A stretch of 64,000 nt of DNA from Pantoea rodasii (GCF_002095465.1 NZ_MLFP01000086.1:620001-684000), one strand, 5' to 3'; positions 18,619 to 28,215 are shown, counted from the stretch's first letter. Made by a program: numbers and translations. The notes: generated from the letters alone by a model not told the origin.

Positions 18619-21234
18619 ATGACGCGGGGCCTCCATCGAACTCTTGCTGCGCTACTGGCGCTGATACTGCTGTTGTTGGGATTACTGCTAACGCTGACGC
18701 AATGGTTGCCGCGTCTGGCGGGAATCTGGCTGCCAGAAAATACCCGTGTGGAGCTTAATGGCTCACCACGCTGGCATAACGGCGGCGTGCATTTCCCGGC
18801 GGTTCGCTATCTGGCCGGTGATTGCGAACTGGCGAATGTCAAAGATGTGGCGCTGGGTTGGCAGCATAAACGCTGGCAGCTCAGTGCGCAGGCCGTGCAG
18901 CTCAACAGTGACTGTTTGCAAGCCCTGCCGCAGAGCGAGTCTGGTGGTGCACCGCGCAGCCTGGCGGAGTGGCAGCAGATGCTGCCGGGCGCTGATATCC
19001 ATGTGAAACAGTTGAGTATTTTACCCTGGCAGCAGTATGCCGGTGGTTTTGACCTCAACCTCGATAAAAATGTTCAGCAGCTGCACTATCAGGGCGATAA
19101 CCTCAGCGTCGATGCGCGCCTGCAAGGTCAGCAACTGCAAATCGCACAACTCCAGCTCAGTCATCCTCTGCTACCCAAACCGCTCGATCTGCACGGGGAG
19201 TTAACGCTTCCGACATTCGCTAATGGTTTACCGGTTGCCGGGGAACTCAACGGTGATATCAACCTGGTGCAATGGCCGCAGCCGCTGGCGGTGACGCTTA
19301 ACTGGCAGCAACAGCAGGGCACGCTGGTGGTTAACCAACAGGGTGACGATCAGCCGCTGTTGCAATTGCCGTGGCAGGTCGATGCGCAGCAAATTCGTAT
19401 TACTCAAGGTCAGTGGCGTTGGCCGCAAGCCGAGCAACCGCTGTCGGGTGGTCTGGCGCTCACGCTGGACAACTGGCAGCAGGGACTAGAAAACACGCAA
19501 ATCAGCGGACGTTTCAACCTGTTGACACAGGGGCGTGGCGGCAAAGGTAATTTGGTACTCAGCGTCGGGCCGGGCACGCTCAGCCTCACTGACAGCGCAT
19601 TGCCGTTCCAGCTCACGGGTGATAGCAAGTTTGCCGATCTGCAACTGTTTGGCAGTATGCCGGGCTTACTGCATGGCATGCTGAGCGATCCCCAAATCAG
19701 CCTGAAACAGGGCGCGCTGTTGCGCTTGCGCGGCCGTTTACTTTCGACGCTGGAAGTGGATGAAGCCCGTTGGCCGCTGGCGGGTGTGACGCTGGCTTCA
19801 CGGGGTATCAACGGACGATTGCAGGCGATTCTAAAGGCCCACGATCCCAGCTTTGGCCGATTCACGCTGCATCTTGATGGCCGCGCCAGCGATTTCTGGC
19901 CGGACAGCGGACGCTGGAACTGGCGTTACTGGGGCGACGGCGAGATGCAACCCCTGAACGCCAAATGGGATGTTAAAGGAACTGGCAGCTGGCAAGACAC
20001 GCTGATTAGCCTCGACACACTTAACACCGGTTTTGATCAGCTGGCTTACGGCATGGTGCAAGTGGATAAACCGCGCCTGACGCTTACTGCTCCCGTGCGT
20101 TGGCAGCGTGATGCCGCTCATCCGGCCTTTAACGGGGGCTTTACGCTCAAGTCTGGCCAGACGCAGTTTAGCTATGGCGGCTGGCTACCGCCTTCAGAAC
20201 TGAGTTTTGAGGCCAAAGGCAGTGACCCGAGTCGCTTTATCTGGCGTGGGCAATTAACCGCTGAAGATATTGGTCCGGTGCGCGTGCATGGGCGCTGGGA
20301 TGGTGAACGTCTGCGTGGTGAAGCCTGGTGGCCGGCGCAGTCATTGAGGGTATTTCAGCCATTACTCAGCAGCGATTTAAAGATGCGCATTCAGGCTGGC
20401 GAACTGCGCGCGCAGATGGCGTTTTCCGCCGCCAGCGATCAAGGCTTTGAAGCCGGGGGCTTCTGGGCGGTAAAAAATGGCGGCGTGTGGATGCCAGACA
20501 GTGAAATCAACGGCATCGACTTCACGTTGCCGTTTCGTCTCAAAGACCATCAATGGCAACTGGGCCGTCGCGGGCCGGTTTCCTTGCGTATCGCCGAGGT
20601 CAAAAATCAGTTTGCCCTGCAGAATATCACCGCCGATTTACAAGGCCATTATCCCTGGCACGAGCGCCAACCGCTGACGCTCAGCAACGTCAATCTCGAT
20701 CTGCTCGGCGGCCATGTCAGCATGCCAGAACTGCGTATGCCACAGCATCAACCTGCACGGGTTTCGCTGCGAGAAATCAATCTCAGCAAACTGATCACCG
20801 CCATTAAGCCCAAGCAGTTCGCGATGTCCGGCAAGGTGAACGGTGAGCTGCCGCTGTGGGTGAACAATCCACAATGGCTGATTGAGAAGGGCTGGATTGC
20901 CAATAGCGGCCCGTTGACATTCCGCATGGATAAAGACATGGCCGATGCCATCGTCAGTAATAATTTTGCAGCGGGTGCGGCCATGGACTGGCTGCGTTAT
21001 ATGGAGATTTCCCGTTCGTGGGCCACCCTGGATCTGGATAACTTCGGCAATCTCACTATGCAGTCAGAAGTGAAGGGCACCAGCCAGTTTAGTAATCGCC
21101 GACAGTCAATCAATCTTAACTATCGACATCAGGAAAACCTGTTCCAGCTATGGCGCAGCTTGCGCTTTGGCGATAATTTGCAATCCTGGGTGGAGCAAAA
21201 TGCCACCCTGCCATCGAAAAAGGATCCCCAATGA
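18619..21234 (+). CDS. ydbH: YdbH AsmA-like intermembrane phospholipid transport protein
   Basis: 871 residues, close to the 879 of E. coli YdbH. One N-terminal membrane helix (ALLALILLLLGLLLTLTQWLP) is followed by a long beta-rich periplasmic domain of the AsmA-like (DUF748/dicarboxylate-transport) type. The C-terminus is conserved: ANSGPLTFRMDKDMADAIV and DLDNFGNLTMQSEVKG. With TamB and YhdP the family forms lipid bridges between inner and outer membrane. It starts a three-gene operon with ynbE and ydbL, overlapping ynbE by 4 bases. Confidence 0.95.
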   Translation: MTRGLHRTLAALLALILLLLGLLLTLTQWLPRLAGIWLPENTRVELNGSPRWHNGGVHFPAVRYLAGDCELANVKDVALGWQHKRWQLSAQAVQLNSDCLQALPQSESGGAPRSLAEWQQMLPGADIHVKQLSILPWQQYAGGFDLNLDKNVQQLHYQGDNLSVDARLQGQQLQIAQLQLSHPLLPKPLDLHGELTLPTFANGLPVAGELNGDINLVQWPQPLAVTLNWQQQQGTLVVNQQGDDQPLLQLPWQVDAQQIRITQGQWRWPQAEQPLSGGLALTLDNWQQGLENTQISGRFNLLTQGRGGKGNLVLSVGPGTLSLTDSALPFQLTGDSKFADLQLFGSMPGLLHGMLSDPQISLKQGALLRLRGRLLSTLEVDEARWPLAGVTLASRGINGRLQAILKAHDPSFGRFTLHLDGRASDFWPDSGRWNWRYWGDGEMQPLNAKWDVKGTGSWQDTLISLDTLNTGFDQLAYGMVQVDKPRLTLTAPVRWQRDAAHPAFNGGFTLKSGQTQFSYGGWLPPSELSFEAKGSDPSRFIWRGQLTAEDIGPVRVHGRWDGERLRGEAWWPAQSLRVFQPLLSSDLKMRIQAGELRAQMAFSAASDQGFEAGGFWAVKNGGVWMPDSEINGIDFTLPFRLKDHQWQLGRRGPVSLRIAEVKNQFALQNITADLQGHYPWHERQPLTLSNVNLDLLGGHVSMPELRMPQHQPARVSLREINLSKLITAIKPKQFAMSGKVNGELPLWVNNPQWLIEKGWIANSGPLTFRMDKDMADAIVSNNFAAGAAMDWLRYMEISRSWATLDLDNFGNLTMQSEVKGTSQFSNRRQSINLNYRHQENLFQLWRSLRFGDNLQSWVEQNATLPSKKDPQ

Positions 21235-21419
21235 GCCCGAGGGCATTACTGGTGCTGGCAGCATGGCTGCCGCTGGTCGGTTGCGTGCCGCGTATTGAAG
21301 TGGCGGCACCGAAAGAGCCGATCACCATCAATATGAACGTGAAGATTGAGCATGAAATCCACATCAAAGTGGATAAAGATGTGGAAGCGCTGCTGAAAAA
21401 CCAAAGCGGCCTGTTTTGA
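21231..21419 (+). CDS. ynbE: YnbE family lipoprotein
   Basis: 62-residue outer-membrane lipoprotein. The signal peptide ends in the lipobox LVGC, then come VPRIEVAAPKEPITINMNVKI and a basic/acidic tail. In E. coli YnbE associates with YdbH to form the bridge at the outer membrane. The ATGA overlap with ydbH indicates translational coupling. Length and sequence are typical of the family. Confidence 0.95.
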   Translation: MSPRALLVLAAWLPLVGCVPRIEVAAPKEPITINMNVKIEHEIHIKVDKDVEALLKNQSGLF

Positions 21420-21427
21420 GGAGCGGC

Positions 21428-21751
21428 ATGATGAAACGCAAAGGGATCGCCCTGATGCTGGCGCTGCTGCTGATACCTTCCGCATGGGCGTTGACACTTG
21501 ATGAGGCGCGTCAACAGGGGCGCGTGGGTGAAACACTCAGTGGTTTTGTCGCGGCCCGTCAGCAGGATGCGGAAACCCAGGCATTGGTTAAGCGCATTAA
21601 TGAGGGGCGGACACAACAGTATCAGCGTGTGGCGCAGCAGAATAACCTGACCACCAGTGAAGTGGCGCGGATTGCCGGTGAGAAGCTGGTGAGCCGTGCG
21701 GGCAGCGGTGAGTTCGTGCGCGGGATTAACGGCCAGTGGGTCCAGAAGTAA
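21428..21751 (+). CDS. ydbL: YdbL family periplasmic protein
   Basis: 107 residues, DUF1318. A cleavable signal peptide (MLALLLIPSAWA) is followed by the conserved TLDEARQQGRVGE, a QQNNLTTSEVARIAGEKLV segment and the ending GINGQWV. It regulates the YdbH-YnbE bridge in E. coli. ATG codons at 21428 and 21431 both follow GAGGAG (21418-21423); spacing slightly favours the second. It is the last gene of the ydbH-ynbE-ydbL operon, 8 bases after ynbE. Confidence 0.93.
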   Translation: MMKRKGIALMLALLLIPSAWALTLDEARQQGRVGETLSGFVAARQQDAETQALVKRINEGRTQQYQRVAQQNNLTTSEVARIAGEKLVSRAGSGEFVRGINGQWVQK

Positions 21752-21763
21752 GCTAGCAGGCAT

Positions 21764-21789
21764 AAAAAAGCCGGGCGCTCAGGCCCGGC
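21764..21789 (-). terminator. Rho-independent terminator of azoR
   Basis: The GC-rich stem GCCGGGC (21770-21776) pairs with 21783-21789. Six A on the left read as a T tail on the minus strand, so it serves azoR; it may also stop ydbL transcripts. Confidence 0.85.
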
Positions 21790-21840
21790 AATGATGGCAT
21801 CATACCCATTATTCTCGGGTATTCATCACGTTCTCAATGA

Positions 21841-22440
21841 TTACGCAGCAACAATTTGCTTGATGGCATCTTTCGCGTCGTTAGCCGCTTTGGTTGCCAC
21901 TTCAGGACCATAAGCAATACCTTCCGCGAACACGAAGTTCACGTCGGTGATGCCGATGAAGCCCAGGAACAATTTCACGTATGGGGTCAACAGATCGGTA
22001 GGGGTATCTTTATGGATACCGCCACGGCTGGACAGGATCACAGCACGTTTACCGGTCACCAGACCTTCCGGGCCCGCTTCGGTGTAACGGAAAGTCACGC
22101 CAGCACGAGCAATCAGGTCGAAGTAGTTTTTCAACTGGGTTGGGATGTTGAAGTTGTACATCGGTGCAGCGATAACCACGGTGTCATGCGCTTGCAGTTC
22201 AGCAATCAGTTCGTCAGACAGTGCCAGGGCTTCCTGCTGACGCGGAGACAGTGGCGCATCGGAAGGACGCAGTGCGCCAACCAGCTCACCATCCAGAACC
22301 GGAATCGGCTGAGCAGCCAGATCGCGTACGGTAACTTCGTTACCTTTGGCGCGCGCTTCTTCAGCGTAGAAGTCAGCCAGCTGGTTGGTCTGAGAGTAAC
22401 CGGCGAGGATGCTTGATTTCAGAACTAAAACTTTGCTCAT
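21841..22440 (-). CDS. azoR: FMN-dependent NADH-azoreductase AzoR
   Basis: 199-residue flavodoxin-like quinone/azo reductase. The FMN phosphate-binding start is VLKSSILAGYSQTNQL, and the FMN-contact motifs APMYNFNIPTQLKNYFD and SSRGGIH are present. Family members reduce quinones by two electrons and protect against thiol stress. It lies between the ydbL terminator and hrpA, divergent from hrpA, the same arrangement as in E. coli. Confidence 0.96.
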   Translation of the reverse strand: MSKVLVLKSSILAGYSQTNQLADFYAEEARAKGNEVTVRDLAAQPIPVLDGELVGALRPSDAPLSPRQQEALALSDELIAELQAHDTVVIAAPMYNFNIPTQLKNYFDLIARAGVTFRYTEAGPEGLVTGKRAVILSSRGGIHKDTPTDLLTPYVKLFLGFIGITDVNFVFAEGIAYGPEVATKAANDAKDAIKQIVAA

Positions 22441-22695
22441 GGTATTTTCCTGTGCGTGACGCGGTTGGCTTACCGCTCAATGCGTTACACTCTACGGAGT
22501 TCCTCCGCGAGGTAAAAGCGCAATATTTCGAGACCTATGTTCGAAATTATTGAATAAGGTCGCACGTCCGGTCAGGTGAGGTTTTCCAGAGTGTGCTATC
22601 ATGCCGGGCAATAATTGATTGAATCCGCCGGGAAATTTCAGCCGGTATAGAGCGCATTTTGCCAGGCTCGCCGCGACAACAGGTAACGCATCATT

Positions 22696-25600
22696 ATGTC
22701 TTCATCCCCATCATCTCCTTTGGCACCGCTCTGGTCGCGGCTCGATAATCTGACGCTGCGCGATCGCCAGCGTTTGCAACGTCGCCTGCACGGCGCGGCT
22801 AAAGTCAAAAATCCCGATGCGCAGCAGGGTATTGTGGCGGAGCTTGAGCCTGAATTTGCTGCCGCCGAGCAACGTATTGCCCAACGGCAAGCCGCGACGC
22901 CGCGCATCACTTTCCCGGAAAACCTGCCTGTCAGCCAGAAGCAGCAAGAGATTGCTGAGGCGATTCGCGATCATCAGGTGGTGATCGTGGCCGGTGAAAC
23001 CGGTTCAGGGAAAACCACCCAGCTGCCCAAGATTTGTCTGGCGCTGGGACGCGGTGTGAAAGGGCTGATTGGTCATACGCAGCCGCGCCGCCTGGCCGCG
23101 CGCACGGTGGCCAACCGCATTGCCGAAGAGCTGGAGACTTCGCTCGGCGGTACCATCGGTTATAAAGTGCGTTTTAACGATCAGGTCAGCGAAACCACGC
23201 AGGTGAAGCTGATGACGGACGGTATTTTGCTGGCGGAAATCCAGCAGGATCGCCAGCTGCTGCAATACGACACCATCATTATTGATGAAGCGCACGAGCG
23301 CAGCCTGAACATCGACTTTTTGCTGGGTTATCTGCGTGAGCTGTTGCCGCGCCGCCCGGATCTGAAAGTGATCATCACCTCGGCCACCATCGATCCGCAG
23401 CGTTTCTCGCGCCATTTCAACAATGCTCCGGTGATCGAAGTCTCAGGCCGAACGTATCCGGTGGAAGTGCGCTATCGACCGATTGTGGAAGATGCCGATG
23501 ATACCGATCGCGATCAGCTGCAGGCGATTTTTGATGCGGTGGATGAATTAGGTCAGGAAAGCCGTGGCGATATCCTGATCTTTATGAGCGGCGAACGCGA
23601 AATCCGTGACACTGCCGATGCGCTGATGAAGCGCGACATCCCACATACCGACATCTTGCCGCTCTATGCGCGGCTGTCGAACGCCGAGCAGAACCGCGTA
23701 TTCCAGTCACACAGCGGACGCCGTATCGTGCTGGCCACCAACGTTGCGGAAACCTCGCTGACGGTGCCGGGCATTAAATACGTTATCGATCCCGGCACCG
23801 CGCGCATTAGCCGTTACAGCTATCGAACCAAGGTGCAGCGCCTGCCGATTGAACCGGTTTCTCAAGCGTCTGCAAACCAGCGTAAAGGACGCTGCGGACG
23901 TGTGTCGGAGGGGATCTGTATTCGGCTCTTTTCCGAAGACGACTTCCTCAACCGCCCCGCGTTTACCGATCCCGAAATTCTGCGTACCAACCTGGCTTCC
24001 GTCATTCTGCAAATGACCGCGCTGGGTCTTGGCGATATTGCCGCGTTCCCGTTTGTTGAAGCGCCCGACAAGCGCAACATTCAGGACGGCGTGCGCCTGC
24101 TGGAAGAGTTGGGCGCCATTACGCTGAGTGAAGATGAAACCTACAAGCTCACCGGCTCGGGCCGTCAACTGGCGCAGCTGCCGGTGGATCCGCGCCTGGC
24201 GCGCATGGTGCTGGAAGCGCAGAAATTTGGCTGTGTGCGTGAAGCGATGATCATCACCGCGGCCTTGTCGATTCAGGACCCGCGCGAACGTCCCAGCGAA
24301 AAGCAGCAGGCATCGGATGAAAAACATCGTCGCTTTGCCGATAAAGAGTCGGATTTCCTCTCATTCGTGAACCTGTGGAATTACCTGCAGGAGCAGCAAA
24401 AAGCGCTGTCGAGTAATCATTTCCGCCGTCAGTGTAAGACCGATTTCCTCAACTATCTGCGCGTGCGCGAATGGCAGGATATCTACACGCAGCTGCGTCA
24501 GGTGGTACGTGAACTGGGCATGCCGGTCAACAGCGAACCAGCGCCGTATCGTGAAGTACACTGCGCATTGCTCACCGGATTGCTGTCGCATATTGGTCAG
24601 AAAGATAATGAGAAGCAGGAGTTTACCGGTGCGCGTAACGCCCGCTTCTCCATCTTCCCGGGTTCAGGATTGTTTAAGAAGCCGCCGAAGTGGGCCATCG
24701 TGGCAGAACTGGTGGAAACCAGCCGCTTATGGGGCCGCGTGGCCGCGCGTATCGATCCGGAATGGATTGAACCGCTGGCACAGCATCTGATCAAGCGTAG
24801 CTACAGCGAACCGCACTGGGAGAAAGCGCAGGGTGCGGTGATGGCCACCGAAAAAGTCACGCTTTACGGGCTGGCGATTGTGCAGGCGCGCAAGGTCAAC
24901 TACAGCCAGATCGATGCGCAGCTCAGTCGCGAACTGTTTATCCGCCACGCGCTGGTGGAAGGTGACTGGCAAACGCGTCATGCGTTCCTGCGCAACAACC
25001 TTAAATTGCGCAGTGAAGTGGAAGATCTCGAACACAAATCGCGTCGTCGCGACATACTGGTTGATGATGAGACGCTGTTTGCCTTCTACGATCGCCGTAT
25101 TGGTGCGGATGTGGTCTCTGCACGCCACTTTGATAGTTGGTGGAAACAGGCGAGCAAAGAGAATCCTGACCTGCTCAGCTTCGATAAGCAGATGCTGATC
25201 AAGGACGGTGCCGATAAAGTCAGCCAACTCGATTACCCCAACTTCTGGCATCAGGGCAACCTGAAGCTGAAACTGAGCTATCAGTTTGAACCCGGTGCCG
25301 ATGCCGATGGCGTGACGGTCCATATTCCGTTGCCGTTGCTCAATCAGGTTGAAGAGGGTGGTTTCGAGTGGCAAATCCCCGGTGTACGCCGTGAGCTGGT
25401 GATTGCATTAATTAAGTCGCTGCCTAAGCCGACGCGCCGTAATCTGGTGCCTGCACCGAACTATGCCGAAGCGTTTCTGGGCCGGGTGAAGGCGATGGAA
25501 TTGCCGTTATTAGATGCGCTGGAGCGTGAGTTCCGCCGCATGACCGGGGTCACCATTGATCGCGAAGCCTGGCAGTGGGATCAGGTGCCCGATCACCTGA

Positions 25601-26592
25601 AAATGACCTTCCGCATTGTGGATGAGCACAACCGCAAGCTGCAGGAAGGTAAAGATCTGCATCAGTTGAAGCAGGTATTGAAAGGGAAAGTGCAGGAAAC
25701 GCTGTCAAAAGTCGCGGATGATGGGCTGGAGCAGAGCGGGCTGCACATCTGGAGCTTTGGCGATCTGCCACAAAGCTATGAACAGAAGCGCGGCAGCTAC
25801 CAGGTTAAAGCCTGGCCGGCGCTGGTGGACGAGAAAGACAGCGTCGCCATTCGCCTGTTCGACAACGAACTGGAGCAGCAGAAAATGATGTGGCGCGGCC
25901 AGCGTCGCTTGCTGTTATTGAATATCCCTTCGCCGATCAAGTATCTGCACGAGAAGCTGCCAAACAAAGCCAAACTCGGCTTGTACTTCAATCCTTACGG
26001 CAAAGTGCTGGATCTGATTGATGATTGCATTGCTTGTGGTGTCGACAAGCTGATGGCGGAAGCGGGCGGTCCGGCGTGGCAACAGGATAATTTTGAGCAA
26101 CTGCGCGATAAAGTGCGTGCTGAACTGAATGAAACGGTGGTGAGCGTGGCAAAGCAGGTCGAGCAGATCCTGACCTGTGTGTTCAATATCAATAAGTTCC
26201 TGAAAGGCCGCGTCGATATGACGCTAGCGCTGGCGCTGTCTGATATTAAAAACCAGATGAGCGGTTTGGTGTATCGCGGTTTTGTCACTGGGAATGGCTA
26301 TCAACATCTGGGCGACACGTTGCGCTATTTGCAGGGTATCGAGCGTCGTCTGGAGAAACTGCCGACCGACCCTTACAGCGACCGTGCGCGCATGCTGAAA
26401 GTGCAGGCAACCGAACAGGCGTGGCAAGCATGGCGCAATAAACTGCCACCCCAACGTCAGGATGATGCTGAAGTGCAGGCGATTCGCTGGATGCTGGAGG
26501 AGTTGCGGATCAGTTACTTTGCCCAGCAGTTGGGCACCTCTTATCCGATCTCTGACAAGCGTATCTTGCAGGCGATGGAACAGATTGGCTGA
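22696..26592 (+). CDS. hrpA: ATP-dependent RNA helicase HrpA
   Basis: 1,298 residues, the size of E. coli HrpA. It is a DEAH-box helicase: Walker A GETGSGKTTQ near residue 100, DEAHERS near residue 198, SATI, and the helicase C domain with NVAETSLTVPGI and QRKGRCGRV. Then come the HA2/OB domain and the long HrpA-specific C-terminal DUF3418 region. HrpA is reported to act on collided or stalled ribosomes and on processing of the daa fimbrial mRNA. The start has a weak ribosome site. The frame is intact over nearly 4 kb, in contrast to several neighbours. Confidence 0.97.
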   Translation: MSSSPSSPLAPLWSRLDNLTLRDRQRLQRRLHGAAKVKNPDAQQGIVAELEPEFAAAEQRIAQRQAATPRITFPENLPVSQKQQEIAEAIRDHQVVIVAGETGSGKTTQLPKICLALGRGVKGLIGHTQPRRLAARTVANRIAEELETSLGGTIGYKVRFNDQVSETTQVKLMTDGILLAEIQQDRQLLQYDTIIIDEAHERSLNIDFLLGYLRELLPRRPDLKVIITSATIDPQRFSRHFNNAPVIEVSGRTYPVEVRYRPIVEDADDTDRDQLQAIFDAVDELGQESRGDILIFMSGEREIRDTADALMKRDIPHTDILPLYARLSNAEQNRVFQSHSGRRIVLATNVAETSLTVPGIKYVIDPGTARISRYSYRTKVQRLPIEPVSQASANQRKGRCGRVSEGICIRLFSEDDFLNRPAFTDPEILRTNLASVILQMTALGLGDIAAFPFVEAPDKRNIQDGVRLLEELGAITLSEDETYKLTGSGRQLAQLPVDPRLARMVLEAQKFGCVREAMIITAALSIQDPRERPSEKQQASDEKHRRFADKESDFLSFVNLWNYLQEQQKALSSNHFRRQCKTDFLNYLRVREWQDIYTQLRQVVRELGMPVNSEPAPYREVHCALLTGLLSHIGQKDNEKQEFTGARNARFSIFPGSGLFKKPPKWAIVAELVETSRLWGRVAARIDPEWIEPLAQHLIKRSYSEPHWEKAQGAVMATEKVTLYGLAIVQARKVNYSQIDAQLSRELFIRHALVEGDWQTRHAFLRNNLKLRSEVEDLEHKSRRRDILVDDETLFAFYDRRIGADVVSARHFDSWWKQASKENPDLLSFDKQMLIKDGADKVSQLDYPNFWHQGNLKLKLSYQFEPGADADGVTVHIPLPLLNQVEEGGFEWQIPGVRRELVIALIKSLPKPTRRNLVPAPNYAEAFLGRVKAMELPLLDALEREFRRMTGVTIDREAWQWDQVPDHLKMTFRIVDEHNRKLQEGKDLHQLKQVLKGKVQETLSKVADDGLEQSGLHIWSFGDLPQSYEQKRGSYQVKAWPALVDEKDSVAIRLFDNELEQQKMMWRGQRRLLLLNIPSPIKYLHEKLPNKAKLGLYFNPYGKVLDLIDDCIACGVDKLMAEAGGPAWQQDNFEQLRDKVRAELNETVVSVAKQVEQILTCVFNINKFLKGRVDMTLALALSDIKNQMSGLVYRGFVTGNGYQHLGDTLRYLQGIERRLEKLPTDPYSDRARMLKVQATEQAWQAWRNKLPPQRQDDAEVQAIRWMLEELRISYFAQQLGTSYPISDKRILQAMEQIG

Positions 26593-26603
26593 TTGCACAA
26601 ATG

Positions 26604-26635
26604 ACAGAGGCGCAATTCATGACTTGCGCCTCTGT
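26604..26635. terminator. Terminator between hrpA and ydgD
   Basis: A perfect 12-bp stem (26604-26615 with 26624-26635, arms ACAGAGGCGCAA) with an 8-base loop lies 11 bases after the hrpA stop, before the converging ydgD. There is no clear T tract. Confidence 0.72.
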
Positions 26636-26706
26636 AAATGAACATATCGCTAATGACGCGCGCAGCATCCTGGCGCGAAGAAGGTGTGCGATTCAGTGGC
26701 GAAATC

Positions 26707-27513
26707 TTATTTCGCCAGCTCTTCAAGACTGTCTTTAAACGACGTCACCGCGATGGCACGGTTATCCGCACGATAACGATCAGCCGGAGCGGGCGCAGAA
26801 CTTTGCACCGCAATCAGTTTCCAGCCATCCCCACTTTTCAACAGCAGCGGCGATCCGCTGTCGCCAGGCAATGTATCGCATTGATGCGACAACACTGCAC
26901 GTTGCGCCCAGCCGGTAATCAGGCAATCACTGTGTGAATAGAGCGTGTCGAGGTGATCAGCGGGATAACCGGCTTGCGTCACTTTACGTTCGGTGGTTTT
27001 CAACGCATCGGTTAAATCGCTGCGTGAGCCGTCAAACAGGGGGATTGGCACGATTCCGGACGGCGGGTTATGCAAAATAACCAGCCCATAATCGTAAGGC
27101 GCTGCGCCCGGCGGCACGATCCAGCCTTCACCATCGGCTTTCAACCTGTGCGCTAAAGAAGGTTCGACGCGTGCATCGATATCATGAATTTCGTAACGCC
27201 AGCCTTTCGCACCTGCCATAAAACGCAGAGCAACCGGCTTATCAAATTTACCGGGTGGCGCTAATAAGCAGTGTCCGGCCGTCAAGGCCAGATGGGCAGA
27301 AATCAGGGTGGCGGTGCAGAGGTTACCGCTTTCGGTCTCTAACTGACCAATGGCATCCCAGGGCGCGGCGCTGACATCCGTAATCGCTTTACGGTGATCT
27401 TTGCCAAAGAAAAGTGTCTTGATGTCTTCCGGGCTTGGCCCATCTTCGTCATCGGCATGTGCTGCGAGGTTAAAACTGAAAATACCAACAAGTAACAGGG
27501 TAGCCAGGCGCAT
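26707..27513 (-). CDS. ydgD: Trypsin-like serine protease YdgD
   Basis: 268 residues with a signal peptide (ATLLLVGIFSFNLAAHA), so probably periplasmic. The catalytic triad of the S1 family is visible: histidine in LALTAGHCLL, aspartate in APYDYGLVIL, serine in LPGDSGSPLLL. Cysteine pairs around them fit disulfides. Its substrate is unknown. In E. coli ydgD also sits next to asr and ydgU, so the order is conserved. Asr is processed in the periplasm in E. coli, and a protease encoded beside it is suggestive but unproven. Confidence 0.9.
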   Translation of the reverse strand: MRLATLLLVGIFSFNLAAHADDEDGPSPEDIKTLFFGKDHRKAITDVSAAPWDAIGQLETESGNLCTATLISAHLALTAGHCLLAPPGKFDKPVALRFMAGAKGWRYEIHDIDARVEPSLAHRLKADGEGWIVPPGAAPYDYGLVILHNPPSGIVPIPLFDGSRSDLTDALKTTERKVTQAGYPADHLDTLYSHSDCLITGWAQRAVLSHQCDTLPGDSGSPLLLKSGDGWKLIAVQSSAPAPADRYRADNRAIAVTSFKDSLEELAK

Positions 27514-27632
27514 AAATCTCTCAATGGCGAGAATAAGTAGGGGATATTGTTGTCATCACGCTTGAGCGATAACTATAGTCGGAGAGCGGGAAAAAAGGGA
27601 GAAATATTGGAGTAATCAGCACGCTACAACGA

Positions 27633-27713
27633 CTAGATAAAAAAGCTGGCTGCAACGATGCCGCACAGGATCATCACAATCAGGATAATTTCGAAGCGAT
27701 AGCGACGCACCAT
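27633..27713 (-). CDS. ydgU: Tiny membrane protein YdgU
   Basis: 26 codons plus stop. The peptide starts MVRRYRFE, a basic cytoplasmic end, followed by one hydrophobic helix (IILIVMILCGIVAASFFI) to the stop. It resembles the E. coli small protein YdgU in sequence and location (between asr and ydgD). It lies just downstream of the asr terminator and is too short for standard gene calling. Function unknown. Confidence 0.75.
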   Translation of the reverse strand: MVRRYRFEIILIVMILCGIVAASFFI

Positions 27714-27733
27714 TTTTCGCTACTCCAGTAAAT

Positions 27734-27759
27734 AAACACCCGGCATAACCGGGTGTTTT
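27734..27759. terminator. Terminator downstream of asr
   Basis: The stem AAACACCCGG (27734-27743) pairs with 27749-27758 around the loop CATAA, with T residues on one side and A on the other. It separates asr from ydgU on the minus strand. Confidence 0.85.
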
Positions 27760-27795
27760 CAATCATTAATGCGGTGTTGGCGCTAAGAGGCCGTA

Positions 27796-28215
27796 TTATT
27801 TAGCCGCTTTTTTCGCTTTGTGGTGCTTTTTAGCAGCCTGAGCTTTCTGAGCTGGCTTAGTTACTTTTTTGTGGTGCTTTTTAGCAGCCTGAGCTTTCTG
27901 TGCAGCTGGCTTGGTTGCTTTTTTGTGGTGCTTTTTAGCAGCCTGGGCTTTCTGTGCAGCTGGTTTGGTTGCTTTTTTGTGGTGCTTTTTAGCAGCCTGA
28001 GCTTTCTGTGCAGCTGGCGCTTTCTTCTCTACTTTCTTGTGTTTCTTAGCTGCCTGCGCTTTCTGGGCAACTTTCTTGTGGTGAACCGCTTTGTGTTTAA
28101 CAGGTGCTGCGGTCGTTGTTGCGGCAGCAGCCGGAGCAGCAGCTGTTTCAGCAGCGAAAGCAACAGAAGACATACCCATAGCAGCGGCGATCACCAGTGC
28201 AACTAATTTTTTCAT
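27796..28215 (-). CDS. asr: Acid shock protein Asr
   Basis: Periplasmic, extremely basic protein made at low pH. 139 residues compared with 102 in E. coli. The signal peptide (LVALVIAAAMGMSSVAFAA) is followed by an alanine/threonine linker and then a lysine- and histidine-rich body built from repeats of the type PAAQKAQAAKKHHKKATK. AGGA precedes ATG 28215. Upstream lie a TATAGT element on the minus strand and a candidate RstA box. The extra length comes from additional tandem repeat units. The RstAB regulators that control asr in E. coli are encoded 1.7 kb away. Confidence 0.94.
   Translation of the reverse strand: MKKLVALVIAAAMGMSSVAFAAETAAAPAAAATTTAAPVKHKAVHHKKVAQKAQAAKKHKKVEKKAPAAQKAQAAKKHHKKATKPAAQKAQAAKKHHKKATKPAAQKAQAAKKHHKKVTKPAQKAQAAKKHHKAKKAAK
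27817..28025 (-). repeat. Tandem coding repeats in asr, four units of 51-54 bp
   Basis: The block containing GTGGTGCTTTTTAGCAGCCT (as read on the plus strand) recurs with starts at 27820, 27871, 27925 and 27979, that is at steps of 51, 54 and 54 bases. Each unit encodes about 18 residues of Asr. The units are nearly identical, which suggests recent duplication by slippage or recombination. Confidence 0.92.

Noticed and set aside
27817..28206. Regular repeats in asr as a possible CRISPR array
   Set aside because: Repeats are contiguous 51-54 bp coding units without unique spacers, in frame with Asr.
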